From assembly GCA_023441125.1 (NCBI GenBank), contig JAEZQV010000056.1, positions 1 to 26,539 of the forward strand: DNA of 26,539 nucleotides, given 5' to 3'. Of this stretch, positions 1 through 8,263 are shown piece after piece (positions within the stretch are counted from its first letter, which is position 1; every line of letters starts with the position of its first letter). The position numbers and the translations under genes were made by a program. The DNA is from Bacillota bacterium. GTDB taxonomy: Bacteria; Bacillota_C; Negativicutes; Sporomusales; Sporomusaceae. The notes beneath the pieces were generated by a model that had not been told where the DNA came from, searched no databases, and worked only from the letters and a program-made list of their open reading frames with translations.

Positions 1-104
1 GGGCCATACAGCGCGCTGTGGACCTGCCGGTGTTTGACTGGGGTACACTGCTGGATTATGCCTATTCGGTGGTAGCGCACCGGGATTATTACGGGCATGT
101 CTGA
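1..104 (+). CDS. C-terminal end of a gene, possibly Asp/Glu racemase family (partial)
   Basis: The window opens inside an open frame (codons from base 3) that ends at TGA 102-104 and gives the last 33 residues of a protein. The tail contains P-V-F-D-W-G-T-L-L-D-Y and ends in a Tyr-rich stretch. A Pro-Val-Phe-Asp run followed by a terminal helix is typical of the end of aspartate/glutamate/hydantoin racemase-like proteins, which suggests that family. Too little is present to test catalytic cysteines. It is followed by a separate promoter for the next gene, so it probably ends an upstream operon. That the frame is coding is fairly sure; the family is a guess. Confidence 0.4.
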   Translation, partial: AIQRAVDLPVFDWGTLLDYAYSVVAHRDYYGHV

Positions 105-171
105 TTTTGGTGCGTGTGGTGGTGATATGTTTGTCATAAGTGGTGACTAAGTACAATGTTAAAATTCTGAA

Positions 172-200
172 TTGACTGATAATTATGGATGATCTATACT
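172..200 (+). promoter_or_regulatory. Sigma-A-type promoter ahead of the MFS gene
   Basis: TTGACT at 172-177 and TATACT at 195-200 are separated by exactly 17 bases. This near-consensus housekeeping promoter lies about 94 bases before the MFS start codon. It probably drives the MFS-panB-mttB genes. The remaining leader (about 207-280) shows no riboswitch that I recognise. Confidence 0.7.
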
Positions 201-293
201 ATTGCTGTTCGCAAACAGGAGCGTACATTATCCGGCCGGCTGGCGTAGCCCAAGGCAATATGTTTCCCTGAAAATACACGAGGAGGTTATTTA

Positions 294-1628
294 ATGAATA
301 CGGAGAGTGTAATAAAGTTTGACGATGTGCCATTAAATAGATTTCACTTAAAAATGACGGGAATTACCTTTGCAGCGCACTTTACCGACGGGTTTTCCCT
401 GGGCGTTATCGGCATCGCCCTTACCGTAATCACTCCCCAGATGGGACTTTCACCGTTTTGGCAGGGCCTTATCGGCAGCTCGGCCTTAATCGGCTTGTTT
501 TTGGGCAGCCTGGTACTGGGCTGGGTTTCCGACTACTTTGGCCGGCAAAAGATATTTATGTGCAATTTTGTCCTCATTGCGGCGGCCACGCTGCTGCAGT
601 TTTTTGTGCAAACCCCGGAGCAGCTGTTTATTTTACGAGTTTTAATCGGCATCGGCCTGGGCGGGGATTACAGCGTCGGCCATACCATGCTGGCGGAATT
701 CCTGCCGCGCAAGCATCGCGGCGCCATCCTGGGTTCCTTTAGCGTTATCTGGACCTTTGGTTATGTTCTGGCCAGTTTTCTGGGACTGTTTTTGCAAAGT
801 ACACTGGCGGATTCCTGGCGGTGGCTGCTGGTATCGGCATTTCCCCTGGCGATGCTTGTCATTTTTCTCAGAATCGGCAGTCCGGAATCGCCCCGCTGGT
901 TATTAAAACAGGGCCGTACGGCAGAAGCGCAGGCTATCGTCAGCAAGTATCTGGGGGCCAATGTTGTGCTGGACGAAAAACCGCCGGTATCAGGCAGCGG
1001 CCAGTTTATCGATCTGTTCAACCGCAGGCTGATCACCCGCACCCTTTTCAACTGCATCTTTTTCATGTGCCTGGTAATTCCTTACTTCGCCATCTATACA
1101 TTTTTGCCGGATATTCTAAAAACAATGGGCTTAGCGGAGAATTTCACCACCAATATGCTGTTAAATGCCCTGCTGATCATTGGCGCTCTTTGCGGTATTT
1201 GGTGGACAATACAGTTTTCCCGGCGGGGTTTTCTCATCAGTTCGTTTATTTTCCTGACGATTTCCCTGCTGGCTTTAGGCCTGCTGCCGGCGACCGCGAA
1301 AACCCTGATGGTGGTTACTTTTGCCGCCTTTACCCTGGTTATGTCGGCCGTATCCAATTTGGTAGGGGTTTTTCCGGCGGAAAGTTTTCCCACTGATGTC
1401 CGGTCTTCCGGGGTGGGACTGGCAACCGCCGCCAGCCGGCTGGGAGCGGCGGTTGGCACCTTTTTGCTGCCGATGAGTATTGCCAGCCTGGGCATGAGTT
1501 ACACGCTGCTGTGGCTTACCGGCACACTGGTAGTTGGCACGATTGTCTCTATCGCCTGGGCGCCGGAAACAAAAGCATTAACCCTCAGTGAGGCCAGCAC
1601 CCCGGATAATCCGGTTAATTTCGGATGA
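294..1628 (+). CDS. MFS transporter (sugar/organic-acid:proton symporter type)
   Basis: This is a 444-residue integral membrane protein with about 12 hydrophobic segments, the normal length for the major facilitator superfamily. The loop after TM2 carries the MFS signature G-W-V-S-D-Y-F-G-R-Q-K (residues about 77-87), and the stretch around residues 117-145 (G-L-G-G-D-Y, then L-P-R-K-H-R-G) matches the metabolite:H+ symporter / aromatic-acid type branch. ATG 294 is preceded by a strong AGGAGGT at 281-287. It is the first gene after a good promoter and is followed at 74 bp by panB, so it probably imports or exports a small carboxylate related to the PanB/MttB chemistry. The substrate cannot be told from sequence. 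Confidence 0.85.
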   Translation: MNTESVIKFDDVPLNRFHLKMTGITFAAHFTDGFSLGVIGIALTVITPQMGLSPFWQGLIGSSALIGLFLGSLVLGWVSDYFGRQKIFMCNFVLIAAATLLQFFVQTPEQLFILRVLIGIGLGGDYSVGHTMLAEFLPRKHRGAILGSFSVIWTFGYVLASFLGLFLQSTLADSWRWLLVSAFPLAMLVIFLRIGSPESPRWLLKQGRTAEAQAIVSKYLGANVVLDEKPPVSGSGQFIDLFNRRLITRTLFNCIFFMCLVIPYFAIYTFLPDILKTMGLAENFTTNMLLNALLIIGALCGIWWTIQFSRRGFLISSFIFLTISLLALGLLPATAKTLMVVTFAAFTLVMSAVSNLVGVFPAESFPTDVRSSGVGLATAASRLGAAVGTFLLPMSIASLGMSYTLLWLTGTLVVGTIVSIAWAPETKALTLSEASTPDNPVNFG

Positions 1629-1702
1629 GCAGGCCAACCGCGCCGGGCGGCAAGAACTTGCGGAGCTGGTATGTAAAATAATTTTCCAAGGGAGGCAGAC
1701 CA

Positions 1703-2548
1703 ATGACAAGAGCGAAAGTAACGATTCCTTATCTGCTGGACAAAAAGGCCAGGAAAGAGCCGATTACCATGATTACCGGTTATGATTACCCCATGGCGCT
1801 ATTAGAGGAAAAGGCCGGGATCGACATTATTCTGTGCGGGGATTCCCTGGGAATGACCGTCTACGGCTATGACGGAACCTTGCCGGTCACGATGGATATG
1901 ATGGTTGTGCATGCCGCAGCTGTCAGGCGGGGGGCGCCCACGGCCTTTGTTATCGGGGATATGCCGTTTTTATCTTATCAGGTATCTGTGCAGGAAGCCG
2001 TCCGGAACGCAGGCCGTTTCATGCAGGCAGCGCTGGTGGACGGCGTTAAGCTGGAAGGCGGTGCAGCCGTGGCTGAAACCGTAAAGGCCATTGTCAATGC
2101 CGGTATTCCCGTCATGGGGCATTTGGGGCTCACGCCGCAGTCCACGGCCGCATTAGGCGGTTTTAAAGCCCAGGGCCGGTCGGCCGAGGCCGCCGCCCGG
2201 ATTATCGCCGATGCGGCCGCGCTGGAAGCGGCCGGGGCGTGCTCCATTCTACTGGAAGCCATTCCGCCCGAAGTGGCCAAGATGATTACCGAAAAGAGCA
2301 AAGTGCCTATTATCAGCATCGGTGCCGGCATTCATTGCGACGGACAGCTGTTGATCGTACACGACATGCTCGGTTTCTTCGACCGGTTTGTGCCCAAATT
2401 CGTAAAGCAGTACGCAAATATGAACAGCGTTATTTTAGAAGCGCTGCAGCAGTATCAAGAAGAGGTTAAGACAGGTATGTTCCCGGCCAAAGAGCATTGC
2501 TACGGCATGCCGGCCGCCGAGCTTACTAAACTGCAGGACATGGTGTAA
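1703..2548 (+). CDS. panB: 3-methyl-2-oxobutanoate hydroxymethyltransferase (ketopantoate hydroxymethyltransferase)
   Basis: The 281-residue protein matches PanB along its whole length. PanB transfers a hydroxymethyl group from 5,10-methylene-tetrahydrofolate to 2-oxoisovalerate, making ketopantoate for pantothenate and CoA synthesis in the cytosol. The metal and substrate ligands are present: D47 in G-D-S-L-G-M-T, D86 in G-D-M-P-F, K116 and E118 in V-K-L-E-G-G, and the catalytic-base position E185 in L-L-E-A-I-P, followed by I-G-A-G. ATG 1703 has GGGAGG at 1691-1696. The oddity is context: no panC, panD or panE is beside it. It sits instead between an MFS transporter and an MttB-family methyltransferase, so it may be a repurposed paralogue working on an imported C1-carrying substrate. 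The enzyme family is firm; the physiological role is open. Confidence 0.93.
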   Translation: MTRAKVTIPYLLDKKARKEPITMITGYDYPMALLEEKAGIDIILCGDSLGMTVYGYDGTLPVTMDMMVVHAAAVRRGAPTAFVIGDMPFLSYQVSVQEAVRNAGRFMQAALVDGVKLEGGAAVAETVKAIVNAGIPVMGHLGLTPQSTAALGGFKAQGRSAEAAARIIADAAALEAAGACSILLEAIPPEVAKMITEKSKVPIISIGAGIHCDGQLLIVHDMLGFFDRFVPKFVKQYANMNSVILEALQQYQEEVKTGMFPAKEHCYGMPAAELTKLQDMV

Positions 2549-2553
2549 GGCGT

Positions 2554-2675
2554 ACTGTCCAAACAGCCGCTTGCCGGGCTGTTATTAATGCAGCCGAACC
2601 AATATAATGATAGTAGCGGCCGGTCCGGATTTTACTGCTGTAATCAGTAAAATCCGGTACGCTGTTTGGGGACGA
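2554..2675 (+). promoter_or_regulatory. Structured intergenic RNA between panB and mttB
   Basis: The 147-base gap holds nested inverted repeats. A perfect 13-bp hairpin has arms 2625-2637 and 2645-2657 and a 7-base loop. A smaller 6-bp hairpin (ACAGCC/GGCTGT, about 2563-2582) lies upstream. GTCCAAACAGC near 2557-2567 can pair, with a bulge, with GCTGTTTGGGGAC near 2661-2673, closing the whole element. No U-run follows, so it is not a plain terminator. The closing strand ends just before the mttB ribosome binding site (2681-2686), so the element could control translation or RNA stability. I do not recognise it as a known riboswitch class. Confidence 0.45.
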
Positions 2676-2695
2676 GGAAGAGGGGGAATGTACAC

Positions 2696-4126
2696 ATGAA
2701 ACTAGAGCATATGGCTAATGATTTACGGCAGATTCATGAAGCATCCATGCAAATCCTGGAGAAGACCGGCATGAAATTCCATCATCCGCAAGTTATCGAA
2801 CTTTTGCACCAGAAGGGCGTCCGGGTCTGCGGGCAAACGGCTTATTTTACCAGGGAACAGGTGCTGGAATGGGTCGGTAAAGCCCCGGCGGCGTTTACGC
2901 TTTATGCGCGTAATCCTAATTATGATATTGTTGTCGGCGGCGATCACGTGGAATGCTGCCCGGGGAGCGGGTCGCCTGCCGTTGCCGCGAGTGACGGGTC
3001 CAAGCGGCCGGCAACGCTGGCTGACTATATTAATTTTCTCAAGCTATACCACCAAAGTGACCTTTATAAAGTGAACGGCGGTTTCCTGGTTCAGCCTGCC
3101 GATATGAGCCTGCAGCATTGCATAGCCATCCTGCTGTATGCGACTGTCTTATATTCCGACAAGGGAATTGTCACCGGTACCGGTACTGAGGAAGAGGTCC
3201 AGGCAGTAATGGATATGCTGCAGATTGTCTTTGGCGAGGCAGAACTGGCTCAGCGACCCCGGGCGATCACCATTGTCAATACCAACACGCCGCTGCAATT
3301 CGATAAGAAAATGCTGGAGACGATGATGGTTTTCGTTAAATACTCCCAGCCGGTCATTATTGCCGCCTGCTCGATGGCCGGCACCACCGCCCCGGTTACC
3401 CTGGCGGGGACCATTGCGTTGACCAATGCCGAAGTGTTAGCCGGGATTGCGGTTACGCAGATGCTGCAGGCGGGAACCCCTGTTGTTTACGGCTCACAGA
3501 CTACTACCGCCGATATGAAAACAGGCAGTATTGCCATCGGCGCGCCGGAAGGAGCCTTGTGCTACGAATATGCCGCGCGGTTGGCCAAAGCCTATGGACT
3601 GCCTTGCCGCGGCGGCGGTTCGCTGACAGATGCCAAATCACTGTCCGTCCAGGCCGGTTATGAGGCGATGCTGACCTATTTAGCCACTCACCGGGCGCAT
3701 ACCAATCTCATTTTTCAAAGCGCCGGCATCATGGATGGCTATGGCGCCATGTCGTACGAGAAATTTATTGTCGATCTGGAGATAATCGGCATGGTAAAAC
3801 GTTATCTGGCAGGCGTTACGGTTAATGACAATACGCTGGCGGTGGATGTAATCAAGGAAGTCGGTATTGCCGGCCAATTTCTTACCGCCGCGCATACTTT
3901 ACGGCATTGCCGGCAGGAACCGTTTATCCCGGAAATTAGTTTACGGGGAACCGTTGCGGGCGATCCGGCAGATGCGCTGCTGGCTAAAATCACGGCCAAG
4001 CAGAATCAGCTGCTGGCCGCTTATCACAAGCCGGAGCTTCCCGGGGACGTGCAGCGGCAGCTGGCAGAATATTTGCTTGGTATCGGGTTTGCTGCGGAAT
4101 ACATTGCAGCTTTGCAGCACATGTAA
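2696..4126 (+). CDS. MttB-family (trimethylamine methyltransferase-like) corrinoid methyltransferase, non-pyrrolysine type
   Basis: The 476-residue protein belongs to the MttB superfamily (TIM-barrel methyltransferases). Members with known function move a methyl group from quaternary amines (trimethylamine, glycine betaine, proline betaine, carnitine) to a cognate corrinoid protein. Typical stretches are G-T-G-T-E-E-E at about 172, the T-N-T-P-L-Q-F-D segment at about 206, G-S-Q-T-T-T-A-D-M-K-T-G at about 273 and R-G-G-G-S-L-T-D-A-K at about 305. No in-frame amber codon occurs, so there is no pyrrolysine; this places it with the MtgB/MtpB/MtcB-like group. ATG 2696 was chosen because AGGGGG at 2681-2686 sits 9 bases before it; an upstream TTG (2666) is in frame but lies inside the RNA fold. 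No corrinoid (MtxC) or MtxA partner gene is adjacent, so it must use one encoded elsewhere. The substrate is unknown. Confidence 0.88.
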   Translation: MKLEHMANDLRQIHEASMQILEKTGMKFHHPQVIELLHQKGVRVCGQTAYFTREQVLEWVGKAPAAFTLYARNPNYDIVVGGDHVECCPGSGSPAVAASDGSKRPATLADYINFLKLYHQSDLYKVNGGFLVQPADMSLQHCIAILLYATVLYSDKGIVTGTGTEEEVQAVMDMLQIVFGEAELAQRPRAITIVNTNTPLQFDKKMLETMMVFVKYSQPVIIAACSMAGTTAPVTLAGTIALTNAEVLAGIAVTQMLQAGTPVVYGSQTTTADMKTGSIAIGAPEGALCYEYAARLAKAYGLPCRGGGSLTDAKSLSVQAGYEAMLTYLATHRAHTNLIFQSAGIMDGYGAMSYEKFIVDLEIIGMVKRYLAGVTVNDNTLAVDVIKEVGIAGQFLTAAHTLRHCRQEPFIPEISLRGTVAGDPADALLAKITAKQNQLLAAYHKPELPGDVQRQLAEYLLGIGFAAEYIAALQHM

Positions 4127-4185
4127 CACAGCGTCTGCAGCGGGGACAGTTAAGAAAATGCATAAAGGTGTTTAAAGCGGTAACG

Positions 4186-4287
4186 GGCAGAAGCCCGGCA
4201 ATCCCGGCAGGGTGGTTAGTAGGCCGGCCCAATAACGCAAAGTATACTGAAAAAGGACCTGGAACCGTTGTGTGTTCCGGGTTTTTT
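4186..4287 (+). terminator. Intrinsic terminator/attenuator between mttB and livK
   Basis: The stem 4257-4265 (ACCTGGAAC) pairs with 4274-4282 (GTTCCGGGT, one G-U) and is followed by six T residues (4282-4287), a good rho-independent terminator. Just upstream are two compact hairpins: GGGC-AGAA-GCCC around 4185-4198, and CCGGC/GCCGG with a 14-base loop around 4203-4228. Either this ends the MFS-panB-mttB transcript, or the upstream hairpins regulate read-through into livK. No known riboswitch consensus was recognised. Confidence 0.65.
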
Positions 4288-4419
4288 CCTATTGTACATT
4301 GCATACCCAATATAGTAAAAACTGTGCTAGTGATGACAAATAGCTACAGAGGGTTTAACCGCCCCTTGCCTAATATTATAGTAACCAAATATTCTGAATT
4401 GGCAGAAGGGGGAAATTTT

Positions 4420-5613
4420 GTGACCAAGAAAACATTTTCCAGGTATTTTACTTTCCTGGCGCTCCTGGTTAGCATGGCGGTGCTGGTAACGGGGTGCGGC
4501 GGCTCGCAAAGCACCCAGGCCGACAATAAGGGACCGATCAAGATTGGTTTTTTTGCGCCGGTTACCGGCCCGGCTGCCGCTGATGGGGAAAGTGTGCTCA
4601 ACTCCGCCAAACTGGCGGTGGAGAACATTAATAACAGCGGCGGCATCAACGGGCGGAAAGTGGAACTGGTAAATTACGATGATGCCTTAGACAGCAAACA
4701 GGCGGTGAGCATTGCCCAGAAGCTGACCACCAAAGACGGGGTTGTCGCTGTTGTCAGCGGTTCCTACAGCGGCACGACCCGCGCCTCGGCCAAGATCTAC
4801 CAGGATGCCAAGATTCCCATGATCTCGGCGTTTGCTCTGCATCCTGACATTACCAAAACCGGCAACTATATGTTCCGTCAGTCCTTCGTAGGCCCGGTCC
4901 AAGGCCGCGCCGGCGCCAAGGTCGCCGTCGATATGCTGAAAGCCAAGCGGATTTCCATCCTGATGGTGGACATTGATTTTGGCAAAACCTTAGCCGCCGG
5001 CTTTAAAGAAAAGGCTGAACAACTGGGCGCCCAAATCATTTCGACCGATTCCTTCTCGACCGGTGAAAAGGAATTTACGCCGGTGCTGACCAAAATCAAA
5101 CAACTCAATCCGGATTTAATTTATATCCCCGGCTATGCGCCGGAATGCTCGCAGATCGTCCGTCAGGCCAAGGAACTGGGGATTGCCGCCAAAATTCTGG
5201 GAACCGAAGGGGCCGACTCTACCGTGCAGTTCCTGGGAGTTGCCAAAGATGCCGCGGACGGCGTGATTATCACCACCAATATGAACCGGGACAGCGACCG
5301 CAAAATCGTTCAGGACTTTATCAACGGCTACAACCAGAAATATGGCCACAAGCCGGACATGGTGGGCGCATCCACCTATGACGCCTTCATGGTCCTGGCC
5401 AGTGTCATGAAAGCCAAAGGCGCCGAACCGGATAAAATCCGCGAGGGTTTGTCGGAGATTAAAGATTTTGAAGCAGTTACCGGCCTGATCAAGGGCTACA
5501 ACAAAATCGGTGAAGTTAAGAAGGCCGTTCAGGTACAGATTGTTAAAAACGGCGACTTCCATTACTTCGGTGAGATTAACGACGAGGATATTATCACACC
5601 GCCTAGCGAGTAA
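4420..5613 (+). CDS. livK: Branched-chain amino acid-type ABC transporter, substrate-binding lipoprotein
   Basis: This is a type I periplasmic-binding-like protein (Peripla_BP_6/LivK family), 397 residues from GTG 4420. A basic start (K3, K4, R8), a hydrophobic core (about 10-22) and the lipobox V-T-G-C (Cys26) mark a lipid-anchored exported protein. The mature part begins I-K-I-G-F-F-A-P-V-T-G and later shows N-S-G-G-I-N-G-R-K-V-E-L, both classic for this family. GTG 4420 was chosen because GAAGGGGGA lies at 4405-4413; a longer reading from 4168 would run through the terminator and hide the signal peptide. It binds the substrate outside the membrane and delivers it to LivHM. The family also takes up amides, urea, betaine-like or aromatic compounds, so leucine/isoleucine/valine is only the default guess. 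Confidence 0.9.
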   Translation: MTKKTFSRYFTFLALLVSMAVLVTGCGGSQSTQADNKGPIKIGFFAPVTGPAAADGESVLNSAKLAVENINNSGGINGRKVELVNYDDALDSKQAVSIAQKLTTKDGVVAVVSGSYSGTTRASAKIYQDAKIPMISAFALHPDITKTGNYMFRQSFVGPVQGRAGAKVAVDMLKAKRISILMVDIDFGKTLAAGFKEKAEQLGAQIISTDSFSTGEKEFTPVLTKIKQLNPDLIYIPGYAPECSQIVRQAKELGIAAKILGTEGADSTVQFLGVAKDAADGVIITTNMNRDSDRKIVQDFINGYNQKYGHKPDMVGASTYDAFMVLASVMKAKGAEPDKIREGLSEIKDFEAVTGLIKGYNKIGEVKKAVQVQIVKNGDFHYFGEINDEDIITPPSE

Positions 5614-5622
5614 GCTTTACAA

Positions 5623-5653
5623 AACGGGATAGGGGCTCTGCCTCTATCCCGTT
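5623..5653 (+). other. Intercistronic hairpin after livK
   Basis: AACGGGATAG (5623-5632) pairs with CTATCCCGTT (5644-5653), a perfect 10-bp stem. It is not followed by a U-run, so it is unlikely to be a full terminator. Such hairpins between a binding-protein gene and its permease gene usually protect the upstream message, so that the binding protein is made in excess. Confidence 0.6.
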
Positions 5654-5711
5654 CTGCCAATAAACAGGCTGGATAGTATATCGGTAAACCTCAAAAAAGG
5701 AGCAGTAAGCT

Positions 5712-6572
5712 ATGATTGTGCAGCAAGTATTGAACGGTCTGGTGATCGGCGGCGTCTATGCGCTCACGGCCATGGGGGCGGCCATGGTCTACGGTATATT
5801 GAGAATTTTAGACTTGGCCAGCGCCGGTGCCTATGCCATTGGCGCCTATGCCGGTTTGTTTCTCTATATGGCCACAGATAATATTGTGCTTTCCTTCCTG
5901 GGCGCTATTTTGCTGACCGGCTTTTTTGGCACAGCCGTCCAGAAATTTCTTTATATCCCCATGCTGAACCGGCCGCCGATTGTGCCGCTGATTGCCAGCA
6001 TTGGCCTGTTTATCTTCATACAGGACTTATTAAGACTTATCGCCGGGCCGCGTATCCGGGAATTTCAGGTGCAGCTGCCGTTTGCAGCCTGGAAAAGCGA
6101 AGGGCTGACAATCAACCCGACCTGGATACTGATTATTGTCTTAGCGGCTGTTTTCCTGGGACTCTTATGGTATATTCTGACCCGTACGCGCATCGGCCTG
6201 GCCTGGCGGGCTACCGCTCAGGACCTGGAGATTGCCAAGGCGATGGGAGTCAATATTAACCAGGTGGTGGCGCTGAACTTCTTCCTGGGTTATTCGTTTG
6301 CCGCAGCCGCCGGTATTATGGTGGGCATGCTTTATAATTCGGTATTCCCGACCATGGGCGATGTGCCGGCCTATAAGATGCTGGCGCTCATTGTGCTGGG
6401 CGGTCTGGGCAGCCCGGTCGGTACGGTGGTGGCCGCACTCTTAATCGGGCTGGTTGAGACTCTGGTAGCCGGTTATATAGGTTTTTTCCTGCCGCGCGAT
6501 GCCATTGCGTTTGTTGCGCTGATTATTATTCTGCTGGTTAAGCCTGAAGGGCTGATGAGCAAAAAGGCCTAA
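5712..6572 (+). CDS. livH: Branched-chain amino acid-type ABC transporter permease LivH
   Basis: The 286-residue, highly hydrophobic protein starts I-V-Q-Q-V-L-N-G-L-V-I-G-G-V-Y-A-L, the hallmark LivH opening, and has about eight membrane segments. The cytoplasmic coupling loop T-R-I-G-L-A-W-R-A-T-A-Q-D (about residues 157-169), followed by A-K-A-M-G-V, contacts the ATPases. AAGGAG (about 5697-5702) precedes ATG 5712. It pairs with LivM to form the membrane channel. It lies 98 bases after livK, separated by the hairpin, and 22 bases before livM. Confidence 0.94.
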   Translation: MIVQQVLNGLVIGGVYALTAMGAAMVYGILRILDLASAGAYAIGAYAGLFLYMATDNIVLSFLGAILLTGFFGTAVQKFLYIPMLNRPPIVPLIASIGLFIFIQDLLRLIAGPRIREFQVQLPFAAWKSEGLTINPTWILIIVLAAVFLGLLWYILTRTRIGLAWRATAQDLEIAKAMGVNINQVVALNFFLGYSFAAAAGIMVGMLYNSVFPTMGDVPAYKMLALIVLGGLGSPVGTVVAALLIGLVETLVAGYIGFFLPRDAIAFVALIIILLVKPEGLMSKKA

Positions 6573-6594
6573 TCTTGAGGAAAAGGGTGTTGGC

Positions 6595-7494
6595 ATGTAC
6601 GAATTAGTTATCGGCATTAATATCGGCATTTTTATTTTGCTGGCCCTTAGCCTGAATGTCATTACAGGCTATGCGGGTCAGCCCTCCATGGGGCATGCCG
6701 CTTTTTTCGGCATTGGAGCGTACACGGCCGCCGTTATGACCGCAAAACTGGGGCTTAGTTTCTGGCTGGCGCTGCCGGTTGCCGGCGTTGCCGCCGGCGT
6801 TGTGGGCGTATTGCTCGGGTTAATCAGTCTTAGGGTACGCGACGATTTTTTGGCGGTAACCACTATCGGCGTGAACTTTGTGGCCGTGGCGATTTTCCAC
6901 TATACCCCTTATCTGGGGGCTTCTTTTGGTCTGGAGGTTAAAAAGCCGGCGTTTTTCGGCGTTGAACTCGGCAATATGGGCTTCTTGGCCTTAATTATTA
7001 TCATGATTATCCTGGTGTGCCTGCTGTGCGTTAAGATGCAAAACTCCTGGCTGGGCTTAGCTCTCAGCGGTATACGCAATAATGAAGAGGCGGCTGCTTC
7101 CCTGGGCATTGACGTTAATAAATTTAAGGTTATCGCCTTTACCATTGGCACCGCAATTGCCGGCGCAACCGGCGCCGTCTATGCCCATTACATGGGCTTT
7201 ATCTATTCCACCGACTTTGCCTTTATTACCTCGATTTCGATTCTGTCCATGATTGTAATCGGCGGCATGGGCACCATCAGAGGGGCTGTTGCCGGCGCGA
7301 TCATTTTAGGCCTGATGCCGGAAGTATTCCGCTTTATCTCGGACTACCGGATGCTCCTGTACGGCGGTTTGCTGGTCCTGATGATGCGGTTTCAGCCGGA
7401 GGGCCTGCTGGGCGAGAACAGTTTTGTGTGGCGGTTGATTAAAGGCTTTGGTCAAAGAGCGGCTGAAAGGAGCGCAAGCGGGCATGGCAACTGA
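6595..7494 (+). CDS. livM: Branched-chain amino acid-type ABC transporter permease LivM
   Basis: The 299-residue membrane protein carries the LivM stretch L-S-L-N-V-I-T-G-Y-A-G-Q-P-S-M-G-H-A-A-F (about 19-38) and G-I-G-A-Y-T-A-A-V. The coupling loop is around residues 150-175 (S-G-I-R-N-N-E-E-A-A-A-S-L-G-I). It is the second half of the permease with LivH. Its last 11 bases overlap the start of livG, which indicates translational coupling within one operon. Confidence 0.94.
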   Translation: MYELVIGINIGIFILLALSLNVITGYAGQPSMGHAAFFGIGAYTAAVMTAKLGLSFWLALPVAGVAAGVVGVLLGLISLRVRDDFLAVTTIGVNFVAVAIFHYTPYLGASFGLEVKKPAFFGVELGNMGFLALIIIMIILVCLLCVKMQNSWLGLALSGIRNNEEAAASLGIDVNKFKVIAFTIGTAIAGATGAVYAHYMGFIYSTDFAFITSISILSMIVIGGMGTIRGAVAGAIILGLMPEVFRFISDYRMLLYGGLLVLMMRFQPEGLLGENSFVWRLIKGFGQRAAERSASGHGN

Positions 7495-8263
7495 AAACAC
7501 TGAACGGGAAAAAATGCTGCAGATTGTCAATCTCAAAAAATACTTCGGCGGGTTAAAAGCGGTCAATAATGTCAGTTTTGATGTCTACAAAGGTGAAACC
7601 TTAGCGGTCATTGGCCCCAACGGCGCCGGCAAGTCCACCTTGTTCAACACGGTGTGCGGCGTGTATGCGCCGACGGACGGACAGATATTGCTGGAGGGAC
7701 GGGAAATTCAGGGGCTCAAGCCGCATGAGATCGCCCGGCGGCGGGTGGCCCGGACGTTTCAAATATCTCACCCCTGCAAAGATATGACGGTACTCGATAA
7801 TATCGTCATGGCCATGGGACTTAATGCCTACAGTTCGCTGACCGGTATTTTCAGCCGCAGCCGGACGCAGGCCAATATCGAAAAAGCGGAAATGCTCCTC
7901 GAACGGGTGGGGATTCTGGCCCAGCGGCACCGGCGGGCCGGCGATCTGAGCCTGGGCTATATGCGCCGGCTGGAGATCGCCCGGGCGCTGGCGCTGGAGC
8001 CGCTCTTAATCCTGCTGGACGAGCCTTGCGCCGGTCTGAGCAATAACGCCGAGGAAGAGTTTATTGCCATCATCAACCAGCTTAAGGCCCAGGGAACGAC
8101 CATTATGCTGGTAGAACATAATATGTCTATTGCCATGACGGTAAGTGACCGGGTGGTTGTAATCAGCTACGGGGAAAAAATTGCCGAGGGGTTACCCCAG
8201 GAGATTCAGAGCAACCCGTATGTAATTGAAGCTTACCTGGGGAAGGATGATGACTGTGCTTAA
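7484..8263 (+). CDS. livG: Branched-chain amino acid-type ABC transporter ATP-binding protein LivG
   Basis: This cytosolic ABC ATPase has 259 residues from ATG 7484. Walker A is G-P-N-G-A-G-K-S-T (44-52), Walker B is L-L-I-L-L-D-E-P, and the H-loop is in L-V-E-H-N-M. The C-terminal A-Y-L-G-K tail is typical of the Liv ATPases. ATG 7484 has AAAGGAG at about 7466-7472; an earlier in-frame GTG (7448) has no such site. The ABC signature reads L-S-L-G-Y rather than the usual L-S-x-G-Q, and the D-loop region is C-A-G-L-S-N-N, so the site deviates slightly from textbook LivG. It powers import together with LivF. Confidence 0.93.
   Translation: MATENTEREKMLQIVNLKKYFGGLKAVNNVSFDVYKGETLAVIGPNGAGKSTLFNTVCGVYAPTDGQILLEGREIQGLKPHEIARRRVARTFQISHPCKDMTVLDNIVMAMGLNAYSSLTGIFSRSRTQANIEKAEMLLERVGILAQRHRRAGDLSLGYMRRLEIARALALEPLLILLDEPCAGLSNNAEEEFIAIINQLKAQGTTIMLVEHNMSIAMTVSDRVVVISYGEKIAEGLPQEIQSNPYVIEAYLGKDDDCA

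Noticed and set aside
458..1495. Overlapping frames inside the MFS, panB, liv and symporter genes
   Set aside because: They are antisense or shifted shadows, rich in Arg/Pro/Gln runs, with no ribosome binding sites.
2696..4126. Pyrrolysine-containing trimethylamine methyltransferase
   Set aside because: No in-frame TAG occurs; the family member is the non-Pyl type.
4201..4230. T-box riboswitch before livK (AGGGTGG)
   Set aside because: Only seven bases agree. The ACCGCG half, the stem I specifier region and room for it after the mttB stop are missing.
4168..4419. Longer livK starting at 4168
   Set aside because: The extension spans a terminator and places the lipoprotein signal deep inside the protein; GTG 4420 has a good ribosome binding site.
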